A stretch of DNA of 64,000 bases from Dasyornis broadbenti (GCA_013397935.1 VZRN01004407.1:3806839-3870838); one strand, 5' to 3'; positions 10,401 through 24,786 are shown, counted from the first letter of the stretch. Numbers and translations: made by a program. Notes: generated from the letters alone by a model not told the origin.

Positions 10401-13400
10401 GCATGAAAGTTGTTCTCTCCTGTACCAGCTGTAATATTTTTCACCCTGACAGAAAAAAAGTCCTGCAATTTTGGTTTTTCATTAAGTCTTCTGTGTATGT
10501 GACTCCCTGTCTAGCCTTCCTTTCACCATAAAAACCCCCTAATTTAGTAGAATGGATTCTTCTTCCAACAGGGCTGAGTTCATGCCACTCAAAACTCAAG
10601 AAACCTCTTTTACACAGATCTTATCGCTCATTGTTCACCTTTCCAAACCTTTACTGGACTTCATCCAACAATGTATATTTAAAGAGTACTAACACATCAT
10701 CCACTTACTACAAAAAAAACCTTAACAAACGCCCTTACTAACTTCCTTAAAAAAATAACCCAAACCAACTCACAGCTCTGAATAGGTGGTGGAACAGAAA
10801 CAAACTCAAATATGAGGATTTTTCAAAAAACTATCTATTTGAATTGTTTGCTAGTATTATAGCTGAGGACCTCTGCCAGTTTTGATGATCCTTCTAATTC
10901 AATACCATCATAATCTTTACTATTACAGAAAATAATCTAGCACTTTTAGACCTGCTGGGGCAAGACGTGAGGAGTGGGAAAGAGCATCAGAAAGGTAGCA
11001 CTTGCATGCTTTAGTCAAAATAAAATAGAACAGAGAAGAGATGCCATGTCCCACAAAGAAAAGCTGAATGGGAAGACACACCCATAAGCCACAACCGAGC
11101 TGTAAAAATGTTACTAAGAACATTCATGTAACTTTTCCAATGACAGAAGCCCTACATATATACTCAGGGCAACAAAATCCAAAGAACTTCGTTGAGCTGC
11201 ATGGACTTTCAAGATCTATATGCAGCAAAAACCTGAGTTAATTCCAAGAGGTCAATTTCACTTTGGATCCCTACTCTGCCCTGATCCAAGTGCTTCTTTT
11301 TGTAGTACACTCCCTCAATACTCTCTTTCAAATATATAAAATACACAGACAAAACATTTATGACAACACAGATAAACACTTTCCAAACAAGAAAAAAACC
11401 CCAAATTACGTTTATGCAACATTTGAAGAAGTAATGGAATGAAGCTGATCTATTTCAAACTCATAATTTGTCATAGAAAATAATGTGCGGAAAAAAAAAA
11501 TACTATAAATAGTCTGAACGATGTTCTCCACTGACTAATACCTCAGGGATTTATACTCCTCTATTTTAAGTTCCACCATGAAAGAATAAATTTTTACACT
11601 GTTATCATTAGTGCAAGTCAGAATAGGTAAATACCAATTACTTCAAGAACTAAAGCAATAGTGTAATTTTCAGTACTCTAAAATAATTACTAAAAAAATA
11701 TCTGATTGTTCATTTCACACCAGCAATTTTTAATTGTGCCAAGCCTGAAGTGCAGAGCCAGGGAGTGGCCCCACTGCAAAAGCAGAGGCAACAGGAACAA
11801 AAGCACAACAAAAGGTTTCCATCAGGGCTGCAGCCGCTTGGGCTGCAAAGGAGGCAAAAAGACACCAAGCTATTCAAGTGACAATTCCCCAAAGTCAGGC
11901 ACACTGGCAGGAGCTGCGTGGGACCTTAGCTAAGCTCTGTATGGACATACCCTACACTGTGACAAAACATCTCTGTTGACAGCCTTGGGACTCTCCAGAT
12001 GAACAAGAGGTGCAAATACATCAATTTTTTCTTAAGGGTAATGATTTTCATACTTTCTGGACAGAGAAGACTTACACATTCAGCTGTCCAGCAACACTGG
12101 GAAGATTACTACCCCTCAGTGAGCAAACGGGCACACCTTCATTCATTCCTGACTATAAAGAATTACTGATTTTTCAGCTGATTAATTCTTTCCAGGAACA
12201 AAATTAGTCAAGAATCAGTTTAGAGCAGTAAACTAGAAAGACAGGTATTTCAAAACAACCATAAACAAGGAATGTGAAAAGAAAGTAAGACTATAGCCTT
12301 CAAATCTAGTCTGTACTTGAGATCAGCAAGCTTTAGTCTTTAAAGCTTTCTACTGAAAAATAAGTAATTTCCCCCCTAAATCCTAACATTTGTAAGATGT
12401 ATTTATTCTCCTAGCTAATAGAAAACCAAGTATTTTTAAAACACTGCCAAGTATAGCCAATAACCAGTTACTTGGACTACAGATAAGTACACTGTTTACA
12501 GAATGAGTACAAATTGCCAAGCTCAAAGTTGTTATCTCTAGCAACAATAAAACGCACCTTCACCCTGTCTGCTTCAGGCAACTTAAACACCTAGTTTAGA
12601 GCAACTTGCTAGGCCAAAGTTCAAAATCAAGCATGCTTTTTTACCGAAGCCAGAGATATTTGGGATGCAGGAATTAATCACAGCAACTATCACTGCACAT
12701 ACATGTTGACTATATGGCTATAGTAAAGTTCAGCCCAAACGAGACACCTGCAGAAGCATTAAAACTCATTTGGATCTTTCATATGGGACTGATATATTCG
12801 ACAGTTCTTAAGCCCACCAGAAAATCAAATCCAAAAGCCTGAACTAGAAGCCCACCTCTTCTACTGGTGAACACTTTTCCAATGCCCTCACAAAAAACCC
12901 TCATCACCCACACTAAGCAACAAAAGAAGAAAAAACCAACACAACCAAAACAAAAACACCAAAACACTTTTAATCTTCCCTTACCAAGCAAGACAGTATA
13001 TTCTCTCTCAAACGGACAATTCATAAGAAAAAAGGAGGCAACATCTGGGAAGAACTTGTTTCCCTTTCTTTAGAGATTTTAGACAAGAACAATGATCAGA
13101 CTGCAAAGTGACACTGCATTGTACAGGGAACAGCCAGGTAGTGGGGCTGTGCTTCTTTTATTCAGTTGCCACAATCTAATGAGTGGCACTGGTTCACACT
13201 CAGCATCTGTGACAGCTGAAAAGTATGGATACAATTTCACACATAAAAAAAAAAAATCACAGATTCTTGCACGCATAGCTGCCGTGCAAGAATCACACAT
13301 GAATGTGATAGAATTGTCTCTTAGAAGGACACCGAGTCCCAGCTCTGACCCATAACTGACTCCAGGTTTACCCCACACAGGATCTAAACTCTTGTCAAGA

Positions 13401-15690
13401 TTCTCTAGTGAGCTCTAATAAAATCTGGAACAAACATGGAGCAACAATAGAAGCAATACACAGTAAATACCTACTGCTGTCCTTTGGTTTGCTTATCAGC
13501 TTTACACTTCCCTGCTGGGGAAACTGCCTGAGGGAAATTCAGCATTTATATCAAACACACCTGCTTTCAAATAAACTGGAAAAAGGAAAGGGACAAGCTT
13601 AGTTTCAGTGTGTGACAACTCAAGTTTCAAATAGGTGAAAGTGTTGCTCACTGAAGGGTAAACATGCACCCTTTTCCTTTCCTTTCTTTTTTTTTTTTTT
13701 TTGTAAAGTCTTTTGCTGTCTTCAAGAGAAGCTGGAAATAAAACTCACTACATACAGCTGACAAGTCCCTGTCTTTAATTCCAATAGTTTACATAATACA
13801 CTTTTCAAATATGTCCAATAACAAATACGGTTCAAGTTAATAAACATAAATATATGAAATAAGCAAAAGAAAGTACATTGGTGCCATTATTCAGTTGTAT
13901 ATTTAATGTAACAGAAGCCTCCAACTGCAATTTGAAGCTGACAAAGAAGTTTCTACAAATGATTACATAGAGACTTGGCTAAAAATAAATGAAACTTTCA
14001 GTTTGTTCAAAAGCCCTGCTATTTCTGCAGTCACAATTAAACCATCTGCTGTTTTAAATTATATATCTGCTTTAACTACAGCTTCTTTTTTTATCCTTAC
14101 ATCACTATCACAGAACTAGAATCAGGTCAGCTCTATCTTGGCTCTGATTAATGCAGTGTTATTGAACAGACCCTATGGAAGCTCCATCTTCCACAACTTG
14201 CTAGAGGTCTAGGAAACAGCATCTCCCGCAGCTTCAAATCAGACAGACTTCTTGGCTTGACTTTTTGTAACAGATCAGGTTATGTATTTTAAGTTGTTAT
14301 CTAACATTATGGCTTTACAATTTTGACTACATAAATACCCCCATGAAATATCTCCATTCCACTGCTTGTTTTGTTACATCTTTTAGTGGCTTTTGACATT
14401 GCATTAAACTTTCAATCAAACAATTCAAAACTTCTAGGGATTACAGGAAATAACCTAAAGATGTGACAAGGCATATGAATGAATGCGACAGCTACTCCAG
14501 AAATTTTAAGTACAAACATTTTGGCCTCTAACCTCATACTAAGGTCAGGCAAGAGAAAGGAACATAACTATCATAAATATTGTCGACATAAAATCATTAG
14601 GCCTTGAAAATCTTGCTGAATCTTTATAGCATTCTACGCAACATGTTCCTTACAGTGCTTTGGAAGCAGGGGCAAAAAAAGTCACAGGAGGCACTTTCAG
14701 GAAGAAAAATCTCAGCAGAAATGCAGTGGAGACAGGGCCATAGGTAAACATGGAAGCAGTGCTCAGTACAAGTTAAATGCTGCATCAGTGGGAGGAGAGT
14801 GGTCCACATGACTCTTAGAGTCACTTAAAAAACAGGAAGTTATAGAAATAGCCAAGCCGTGGGGAAAGCATTCATATACTCCAGCTTTACAACAGCCATA
14901 CACTCACACTAGTTTTGTATTGTTTCTGACGTTACTATGGGTGTTCCAGTAAAGCACTGACTCACTCAACAGAAAATAACTGTGTGCCGAGGAGGTATCA
15001 GGGAATGAACCTCCCACCTCCTACAGCGGCCAGGCTTTCAGGTGCATAACCCTCATAATCAGCTCCTTCATCAAAACACAGTGCACCAGCACTTTCCTTC
15101 ATTCTTGCCAGTTTGTTTTCTCTGCACACCTTCACTTCCACGCTTTCTGCCCCAGCGCATCTGTCCCCGTTCTAGGCTGAGCTGCCTTTCATGCTTCTGC
15201 CCCTCCCTTCAGAACCTTATCTCTCGACTGTTCCTCCTTAGCAGGAAGAAGCTTCCAGGAATTACTCTTAATCGATTAAAAAAGAAAAATATGTTCCATA
15301 AAAATACTCCCTTACTGCCCAGAAACAGGATGGGGACAGGAAAGAACTGCTTTTCTGAATATGGAGATATTTGTGCTGTTTTCTGTCACACACATACCTA
15401 CAGCATAGCAAGAGTTTGAACAGTTTGGGTTTTAAGACAACTAAAGTGACTTGAAGACACTTAAGAGTCTTAAAATTTAAAGACGTTTGAAGTACATACG
15501 GTATAAAGAAAAGCAAAGTATACTACGAGCAGTTTACAGAAAGGGGCCTTCGGGGGGAAAAAAGCACTGCGTAACAGTCAGCCTACCATCTTAGGCTGCT
15601 TTCTCTTGACAACTGTACACATTACAACTGTAAGCTCAAGATAAACTATGGGCACAGGCAAAGGACTGAACTGCAACTACAATAGCAAAA
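7446..15690. other. ANXA11 5' intron region between the first coding exon and the promoter island
   Basis: About 8.2 kb of AT-rich, CpG-poor sequence with mononucleotide runs (for example near 8918-8931 and 13688-13702). No coding exon was recognised. Because coding exon 1 carries only nine bases of 5' UTR, this region must be spliced out from a noncoding exon in the CpG island. Additional small noncoding exons, as seen in mammalian ANXA11, cannot be excluded from sequence alone. Confidence 0.65.
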
Positions 15691-15699
15691 CCCGCCCTC

Positions 15700-16200
15700 T
15701 CCCCTGAAAGCACATTTCCCCAGGAAATAGGAGTTGCTTCCTCACGACCGCGGAGCTGCCGCAGGCCCCGACCTCCCCTCCGCCAGCCCTTGATCCGCTG
15801 CTGTCACCCCGCGGGCGTCCCGGCTCCCGCCGTCCCAGGATCCCCGTCCCCACGGGGACACAGGCGCGGCCCACAGCCCCGCTGGAGCGCCCGGCCCCGT
15901 CGCACCGACTGGCCCCGTCGCACCGACTGGCCCCGGCCCACAGTCCCCGCCCCGTCCTGGGGGTCGCCCCTACCGCGGGTCCTGTGGAGCCGCTGCGGCC
16001 GCCGCCCGTCCCAGGTGCTCGCTGCCGCTGCGGGGCGGTGCCGGGAGCGCCAGGAGGAGGAGCCGCTGCGGCCTCGCTGCGAGGGAGGGCCGGGGCCGGG
16101 CGGTGCAAAACCTGGCAGGGGCGGGCATGGCTGGCCGAGAGCCGTGAATCCGTGGGGGAGCGGTGGCCTCCGGCCCGCGCTGGCAGCGGGTGGAAAGCGC
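15700..16200 (-). promoter_or_regulatory. ANXA11: CpG island, likely ANXA11 promoter and noncoding first exon
   Basis: About 500 bases of very GC- and CpG-rich DNA in an AT-rich surrounding, upstream of the first coding exon of the minus-strand gene. It contains a perfect GC box (ccccgcccc, 15945-15953) and further GC-rich motifs. A plausible minus-strand splice donor, GCG|gtaggg, would end a noncoding exon at 15974. No TATA box is evident, which suits a dispersed CpG-island promoter. The start site cannot be fixed from sequence. Confidence 0.8.
15893..15928. repeat. Perfect 18-bp tandem duplication in the ANXA11 CpG island
   Basis: The unit ggccccgtcgcaccgact occurs twice head to tail (15893-15910 and 15911-15928), followed by a partial third start, ggcccc. 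It sits close to the GC box. Confidence 0.95.
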
Positions 16201-16329
16201 AGAACAGGTTTGCCCAAGAGGCGGCTTCAGCGAGAGGCCCATTTTATAAAAAACAAAACATACAGGAGAAAAGGTAACTTCACCCGTCACGAGGACAGCC
16301 TGGGCATTTCCCAAGGGCACGGCATCGCC

Positions 16330-17217
16330 TGAGGGACCGGGTGACATGGACACGGCAAAACCAAATCCAGGAAGCTGCGGTTCAAGTCGAGGTTGTAAGC
16401 GTTCGGCACAACACTGGATTTAAACCCAAAACCCCTGAGTGTTCTTACGAGGAAATTTCAGAAAACAAGCTTTCGACACAAGGTGTACAGACACCCCCAT
16501 TTTGTATATAACATACTTTCCTTAAGTAAAACTCGACCAAAAAAAATCAAGAGGAAGGAGATTGTTCATGTTGTCCTCGTCTACTATAAGCAGTAGTAGC
16601 TAAAGTCTTCAATAAACATCTTTTCCTTTTTCCTACATGCATTCTTTAAAGATGAGTGAAGTTGCTCACATGGAAGCATTTAGAGAGACAAACCAAGATA
16701 ATAAAAATGAAAAATAAAAATGACTAGCATTTTCCAATTAAATTTCGTTTGCCAAGACTCTAATCAAAATAGCAAACACAGCATTATCTGAATCACAGTA
16801 TTATACAACTTGGGTGGGGAATGAACTTGACTTTGCTGCTGGAATTTTTGTGAACAGGGTCCAGAACCTGCTTTCCAACACTTGCTTCCCTAATAGGTAT
16901 GCTTTATAACTGGCAATTCCATTTAGAATGAAACTAAATTGGATAGATGTGTTCACGCTTCTTAAAGCATCCTGTTGAACCACCAACAGCTTTCAGTGGA
17001 GGGGCTGGGTTTTTCCTCCTCTATACAACTTTTACATACCACAATGGCCAATCATTGAAATACAACAGCTGTGACTGAACTAAAGAAAAGAAATTGCCAT
17101 TTCCTCCCCCCCATATCAAAATTTTAATTGGCACTGCAGAGGCTGCACTCATGGGCGAAAGCTACTCTTAAAATAGCCCAAAGCAGGCAAATAGGTATAT
17201 TTGAATATAAGAATGGC
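16330..17217. other. Intergenic sequence between the ANXA11 island and the solo LTR
   Basis: AT-rich flank with no recognisable gene. Short open frames only. Confidence 0.65.
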
Positions 17218-17775
17218 TGTGGTGGTTTAACCCCAGCCAGCAGCCAAGCCCCACACAGCCTCTCTCACTCCCTGGCCAGCAAGATCAGGAAGAGAATGAG
17301 AAAGGTAAAAGCCAGAAAAGTTGTGGGTTGAGATAAAGACAGACTAACAGGAAAAGCAAAAGCCATGCACATATGCATAGAAATACAAGGAATTAATTCT
17401 CCACTTCCCATGGGTAGGCAGGTATTCAGCCATCTCCAGGAGGGCAGGACTCCACACAGGAAAGTCACATGGAAAGCTAAATGCCATCACTCCAAATGTC
17501 CACGTGCGTTCATATACTGAGCAAAATGTCATCTGGTCTGGAATTGCCTTTGGGGTCAGCTGTCCCGCCTGTGTCCCTGCCCAATTTCTTGTGCACTCCC
17601 AGCCTCCTCACTGATGGGGTGAGAAACAGAAAGGCCTCAGCTCTATGCAAACCCTGCTCAGCAATAACAAAAAGATCTCTGTATTATCACCACTGCATTC
17701 AGCACAAGTCCAAAACATAGCCTCATACTAGCCACTGTCAAGAAGATAAACTCCACCTCAGCCAAAACCAGCACA
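17218..17775 (-). mobile_element. Solo LTR of an avian endogenous retrovirus
   Basis: About 558 bp, running on the minus strand from TGTGCTGGTTTTGGCTGAGG (right end, 17775) to GGGGTTAAACCACCACA (left end, 17218), with terminal TG...CA. Both ends match an LTR family I recognise from many bird genomes. The diagnostic internal phrase ctgtctttatctcaaccc, just after the poly(A) signal, is also present. The signal itself reads gttagt where the family usually has attaaa, so it looks decayed. There is no internal retroviral sequence and no second LTR, so it is a solo LTR. No clear target duplication survives (atggc on the left, ttagc on the right). It sits about 1 kb upstream of the ANXA11 island in the same orientation as that gene. 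Confidence 0.88.
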
Positions 17776-20700
17776 TTAGCTTATTGTGGTTTAGCACAAA
17801 TTATAAATTTATACCCACATTATCTTAAGCCTGACTGATAAAGGCATTCTGATTAACAGGCAAAGCTAAGCCTCAACACAGGTGCAGTGTAGCCTGATGT
17901 TCACTAGGCAGGCAGGTGGAGAAATGAAGATGTGTCCAGGTATCTGACACGGAAACAAGTCCAGGAATCTTTGTGCTCTCAGTCTGCTGGTATTGCTTCT
18001 CTTGGGAGTTAAACTGCTTTCACCTGTGTCAGCCAAAAGGGGCCACAAGTGTTCTGTTAACCATAGTAACTGACTGAAACGGATTAGGAGCCATGCAGAG
18101 GAGCTGCTACTCCGATCAGATGAGGACATAGGGACTTCTACAAAGCATTATTTCTTCTTCCAGCAGGATTTGAAAAAAAATAAACTCATATTTCTACAAC
18201 TTTAGCCCTCCTATTTTTTCATATAAAAAAGCCCTTTGAGTATCATGCCTAGGCTGGAAGGGATGTATGAGGAAGCTTGTACTGCTACAACCAGCCTGGT
18301 ATTCATTCCAGACTAGGTTGTGCTCACTTTGAAGCAATTGCAATGTTCCATGGGTTTAACCAAGGTCTAGATTTGGCCCACTGCTATGAATCCCTCTATT
18401 TATCCAGCCTCGGTGACTGGAAGTCCCACATCTTTGATGCTGCATTCAAAAACAGAAAACTGGACTACCTATGGCAGCATAGAGAATATTCTTCTGACAA
18501 AGAAATCATTGTATGGAAACCTCACTACCTGCCATTTTCAGACAGTCAGGGACTGAGACATTTGCTTAACATATTTTATTTCTGAAAATTTTTCCACAGG
18601 AATGATAACCCCTAAGTCCATGCTTTTTGGACTGGACCAAATCCCTTTTCCTGCAAAAACTGTTACGTGAAACACATGTATTTGTCAGCATCCACTTAAA
18701 ATTCCAGGAAGCCTACCAGCAAGTTTTAATATCTGGTTTTTTCCCCCAGCCTCTTGGGTTCTAATATTTAAGCTGGTATTTAACCAGGATAGAATCCCCA
18801 AGCACCATGTGCTGTGCAATTGAACAGAGGTTTACTTTTACTCACATAAAAAGAAAACCAAAACATGTCACTCTGTATTGGGATTTCAAACCAAATGCAT
18901 ATGGACAGTGATGTCACAGTCAGAAACGAAGCAGAAATGAGGCCTAGAATCCTTGGTGTTGGGATAGGTGAGTTTGCCTGTCATCTCAAGCAGAGTCATA
19001 CTGCCTTCTGACATTGTGCCCACACTGACCCTGTACCAACTGAAACAGAGAAGCCGTTGTGGGAGAACCCACAAAAATCAGAGCAACATTTCCTGCAAGC
19101 ACTGCATTTTCCTAGTGACCCTTCCAAGCTTACAAGCTCCAGCCTTGTAGTTTTCCAAGTGGATTTGTGCCATTATAACCCATAAACCAGAACCAAGTGG
19201 TGGAATCTAGTAGAACAAAACATTCACACTTGTGATTTCACAGGTACTGTCTTCTTCATTTTTCCATATTCATTTTACATCTTCATTTCTATCACTAAAA
19301 TATTCCATTGTTGAAAATTCAAAAAAGAAAACCTGAGTGTTTATACATTAAAAGCAAGCAGAAAATACTAAAGAAAAAATAAAATAAAATCTGCAAGCAT
19401 TGTAACACTGTCTTTCAGACAGTCTAGGAACCTCAAGTACCAGTCCATGTGTAGTATATTTTGGGAGTTCTAACCTGGAGCCCAAATGGTCCAGGTTACC
19501 CCACAGGTTTCCTGCATGAACTTGATCAGGTTCAGATCTCTGAAGATACACATGCATACAGCCTACATTCATTTTGAGCTCTAAGGAATTGATACACTTT
19601 GTTTGTCAACTCACTCTCTTATGAGAAAGGGAGTTCTCTCACAGTTGTGCTGGGCTGTAGATCACTTTTTTGCGGTCCTGTTAATTGATGGAGATTTTAG
19701 AAAGACATTTGCCCAAATGCTTTCACTCTGCTTTAGCCACGAGAGACATTTATCTTCCCTCCTTGGTTTTTTACTGCTCTTGAGCATTCTGTAGGTTTTA
19801 TACTTATTTTTTCTTTGCATGTGGTTTCTAACTCCACCAGCTTGCAACTCTTCCACGCACCTGTTTTCCTTCTTCATAGCTGGGTCTTCAGTTAAAGCAG
19901 ATCCCTGCAAGACAATATCATGTGCTTAGATTTGCCTCCGCTGCTTGTTCCTCCGCAGGTTCTTTGTATCTGCACCAGTACATTAGACTTGATGATATTT
20001 AGGTAACAGCATCATCCTCAATCTGTGTTACACTCCTGAGAAAATTTTACTGCTTAAAATCCATTGCTCGGAGGCAGGCTTAGCTGAACTGACTGCAGTC
20101 CAGCTTCATTTCTCTGGTGCATTTGTGTTGCAATAGGAGACTGCAATGTTTAATGTCGCTGCACTGCCACTAGTCTGGAATAAAGGTAATAGAGCATATG
20201 GCTCGACTTGTTGTATGCTGAGAAATGCAACACTACAGCCATTTCCTAACTGGGCCAGAACTTATGACAGACTGTACAAACTAACGTTATCTGCCTTAGA
20301 CCTGAGTAGTAGGTCTTTAGCATGGAAGTTTTTTGCTGAAATAATTTTCTTGCATGTATCTTGCATTTTCCCCCAAACCACGATGTCATGAGCTTTGATC
20401 AGTGAGGCTGTCAATGTAAGCATCTTCCGTTGTTACTAAAGGCATTCAAATTAAGGTAAGAGTGAATTGGAGTGTTCAGCATGCATTTGTATTTGTATGT
20501 AAATCCTTACCCTTCAAATGCTGCAGAATATAGCCTTGAAATAAACATTTTTGTCAAGGAGTAACAGATGGAAGTGCTTTAGTTTCCATTTTGCGGTAAC
20601 AGAAACTTCTCATTAAACTCTTGAAGCGTTACAATTTTATAGCTCTGTGTTTTATTTCTTGATGGGCATGGCCCGGCTGACTTTGGTGGGCTGACACTTT

Positions 20701-23700
20701 GCCACACACACTCATATAAATCACTAGTTCCCCCTTTTACAGATCAGTTTTTCTACCATTTGTTTAGCTTTTCTGCTTTGAGTTGTATCTTGTGTAAAAC
20801 TGAATTCTGAACTCCAATCAATATTTAATTCTAAGTAACAGAGTTAGCCAACAGGAAAAGAAATGCACAGAAACAAACTGAGCTGGCCCTGGCATGCACA
20901 CACTGGCATGCACCTACACCTGCAGAGTTTAACCTCCCAGTATGGGGAAATAGATAAATATCTGCTAGTATTTTTAAGAACTACAGAATGCAATTCAGTT
21001 GGTTGACTGGGAACCTCATCTGAATGGATTCTAGATGAGCCATTTATCCCTGTGTGTCAGCTATGGCAATCTGTAACCATTCTGAAATGTTTGCTTCATT
21101 ATTATAAATGACGTTCCAGCCCCACAAAGTTTCTGGGTGGAACTTAATATGATGTAAACACAAACACCTACTCACCTACTTTTTTCTCCCATAGGAAATA
21201 GAGAGCAAAGCAACTTGGGCTTTCAGCAGTATCAAAGGGTTTTCATGCCATTAAGAGGAGTCATTATTGTAGGGTTAAGCAAAAGGTTTTATTAAACAGT
21301 GATTTAATGATGATGATTAAACAGCTACTAAACAACGCCAACAAGGTGGTCAAACACTCTACTATTTACCACACTTCTAATAATTAAGCTATCTTGCGTA
21401 CAATATGCTTTAGATCTAACATAAAATGTCACTTACCTTGCTGTAGGTACCAGATGCCAGGTAAGGGATTTCTTGGCCACGAGCAGTGGCCTTGGGAGGC
21501 ACCCCTACTCAAGGGGAGATCAGCACTGTGCAGCCACTGCTATGCAGGAGAGCTCAACAGGCTCAGGGGTTGCAGGTATGCGTAGTGTAAAGTAATTGGC
21601 TTGTTGTCAAACTCCTCCCTGGTGGCAGCCATAGAAATTTTAGATTTGTCTGATCCCAGTTCAGGCTGGTCCTGTTAACTCCCAATAAGACCCACATTCT
21701 TCAGGTACCTGCGAAGATACAGCTTAGCATAATTTCTCAAGGTTTGCTCAACAGGGCTGGCTTCAGCCAAGCCTATTTGTTGGTGATGCAACAAATGGTG
21801 TGCCACTGGCTCAAACTAGGTGTGCCCATTACACCTGTAAAGTTTAGGAAATAATTTTTTTAAAAGAAATATCTCAGTTCTTATATCCCCTCGCCTCTGA
21901 TGTAACTGTTCATACTTCTGTCTTACAGCAATACTTCTGTTGTACTTCTAATAAAAAAAGATGCTCCATATAGCCTTTTAGCTCCTCCCATCAGGACATG
22001 AATCCACAGCTTTTCACCTTTACTGTCCTATTCACTAAAACCGAACCTTTAAATCCTATGTCAGAATACACTATATTGAACTACTCTTCTTTTCCTTCAT
22101 CTACTATATGCTACTCCTTCATACACTATAATTCTGTGGGGAAAGGAGTGCCTATAGCTTATACCTATATTAAGCACGTCAAAATAATAATGGAGCTGAA
22201 AATATGACTACTCAGTAAACATCAAGATCTGGGTAACTTTAGCTCACTATAGGCCTAGTATGTGACTTTAGCCTGTCCATTCTTCAAATTTCCTTCCCTA
22301 ACACTGGAGATAAGTACCATTAATCTATCCTCAGTGTGATGATGAAAACCAAGAGGACTACATAAATATCCTACATATATAATGTTTCTTTGTAATTATT
22401 AGTCAAAATTGAAAGGCTTAATAAAAAACTCTCAAGACTACAAAAACACAGTTCAAACTGTAGTTAAAAGTGTAACTTGTCAGAGCTTCTGATCATTAAT
22501 GCCCGTGGAGGTCATCTATGCACAGCAAGCTCTGAGGGGCCTCTTCACCTCACTTATGATATGGGTCAGCACCTCCTCAAACCGTGCCTCCAGCTGCAGC
22601 AGCGTCCTGCTGTGGCAAAACAGTTCTTTGGGGCATAACTCTTGGAGCATAATAAACTAGGTCTCATATAGAGAAGTCGCATAATCTTCCCATGACTCAG
22701 CCCTGACTCACCAGGAGCCTTTCCCACATTTAGGGAAAACCATGTCATTCAAGCCATCTTTAGCACAGATGACCTTTTAAGCAAGATTGCTTAAAATATT
22801 TTGCAACTATTGAGAAAAGCAAGCACTGAAAGATTGCCTTTCATAAGTGTCCCAGCCCAGCCTTGCAGGTAAGCACTCTAAACACAGACTAGGATCAGAT
22901 CCTGAGAGAGTTGGATGACACAGTATTTAACTGACACTGAATAAAGACAGGCTTGTGTTCTTGGTATTGGCAGCAATGAGACAGCGTTTGTGTAAAAGGA
23001 AGCAGGTAAATTCAAATCTGAGTAAGAGTTTTTCCAGTAAGTATTGCCTACTTAGCTGATACTTTGAATCAGCACATACTTCTTTGCTTGCCTTCCAATC
23101 GCGGGGAGCGAGAGTCTCCTGGCGGTGTGAGAGTGCAGTGGTGCAGCCTAGGGTGGCCTCATGGCACAGGTCCCTCTGCACCCAGCACCACAACAGCCTC
23201 CATTCCCCGCAGCTTTGCAAAACACGGGCTCAGCTGCAATGCTCATCCACCCTTGCCAAGGTGCTCTCTATCCTTCTCTCTCTCCCACTGAGTCAGACCT
23301 AGATGATTACAGTTGGCCTCAAAAGCTTTTTAATCTCCTTTTGTTTCTTTTTGTTTTGTACCCCATATCCTTATTTTGAACCCTGCAAACCTCTTTCGAT
23401 TGAAGTTTTAAGGGAGTGAGCCTCATTGCATCCTGAACTAGACTTTCATTTTCATATTTAGAAGCAATTAAAAAAAAAAAAAAGGAAATTGTTGTTTTCT
23501 ACAAAGCAGCTGCCATCAGCAAAGCCTATTATCTGAAGTGGCTCAAAGCACAAAGGAATGACAGCTCAGTGCTAAAATTTAAGGTTCAGAACTTCAGTCT
23601 ATTTTAATACATTCCATGATGAGTCAGAGCCCTCTCCTAAAAATATGGAAAGGCATTTTTCTTTTCTTTAAATAGTTGTGCTATTTCACCTCAGAAATCC

Positions 23701-24747
23701 TTAACACCCATAAATATGGGCCACTGACATTCCTGCTTCCTCCAATTTTAAATTGCTTGTACAGCAGGGAACACAAAAACTTGTTAAGAGAAAAGATTTG
23801 ACAATGATGCTCAGATATGCAAGTATCTGAGTTTATAGTTCAGCTGCAGATTGTGGCTATTTGGTTTTGTTTGTTTAATCACAACATCATTAATCGAATT
23901 GCTGAGTTTTCACAAAATTCAAGTATCCCAAGAAGCTACATGCACACAATAATTCCTATTTATCTCAATTACCCATAGATTTGCCAACAGAGGGAGTCCT
24001 TTTACTGTCTACCAAAGCTTTGTCAAAGCGATGGTGTCCCTGCTGTGCGGCTATCATCGCACTAATAGCAAGGATGAAAAAGATTTGCAAAATAGGGTCA
24101 CCTCAGGGTATTCAGCAAATCAAAACATAGGGAAATATCAGACATCCAATCACTAGAAGTGCACTGGAGAATTCAAGTGGTCGTTCACATTATTACAGCA
24201 ATTATATCTATGGGCAGAGCTATGAAATATCTATGAGAGTAATTACTCTTAAATACATTGAGAAGAATTATGCCAGATAAACATATAGTTCCCTTAGGTC
24301 TGCAAATCAATGTTTAACTGTAAAACTCCTTTGCGTTCTTTCCTGTTGTTCTAGTTATAGTTTGTCAAAAAGCAACTATTCAGGCTGTGGTTTGGAGGAA
24401 ACAAAATAATTTAAAAAATATATATATAACGAAATCACAATGTAGAAGATATGTAAAGTATCATGTAATTTTAATCCCAACCAAATTAACTTGTATACAG
24501 TAAGACCCTCCAAATTTCAGTTGCTTTTTCATCACAGCATAAACCAAACATTCTCGTGAACTATGAAAATGTTAATTTAGTATTTTGTAGCCACTGTTTG
24601 AATCATGATGGTTTCTGCTGCTTGCCCCTTATGTGAAGTGGCCAGTTCCCTTCTGACTCAATGAAAGGATTTCAACAGCTGATCTGATGCTATGAATCAT
24701 GTTCCAGATGAGCTTGGACTCAGCATCTTAGTGTATTTAAGGAAGGG
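17776..24747. other. Intergenic region, left part
   Basis: About 7 kb without a gene I can support. Open frames up to 102 codons occur (for example 18277-18585) but show no recognisable domain or splice context. Slightly GC-richer patches lie near 22500-22620 and 23100-23290. Confidence 0.6.
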
Positions 24748-24786
24748 AAAAAAAAAAAAAAAAAAAAAACAGAAAAAAAATTTTAA

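Noticed and set aside
15677..16353. Open frames of 97-180 codons on both strands at the ANXA11 CpG island
   Set aside because: Long frames are expected in GC-rich DNA where stop codons are rare. The peptides are Arg/Pro/Gly-rich without domains.
16375..16400. tRNA B-box-like ggttcaagtcg
   Set aside because: No matching A box or cloverleaf around it.
18277..18585. 102-codon open frame
   Set aside because: No recognisable domain, no splice context and no repeat origin. This length is expected by chance in 64 kb.
22500..22620. GC-richer patch that looked like a gene or repeat fragment
   Set aside because: No frame or consensus could be matched.
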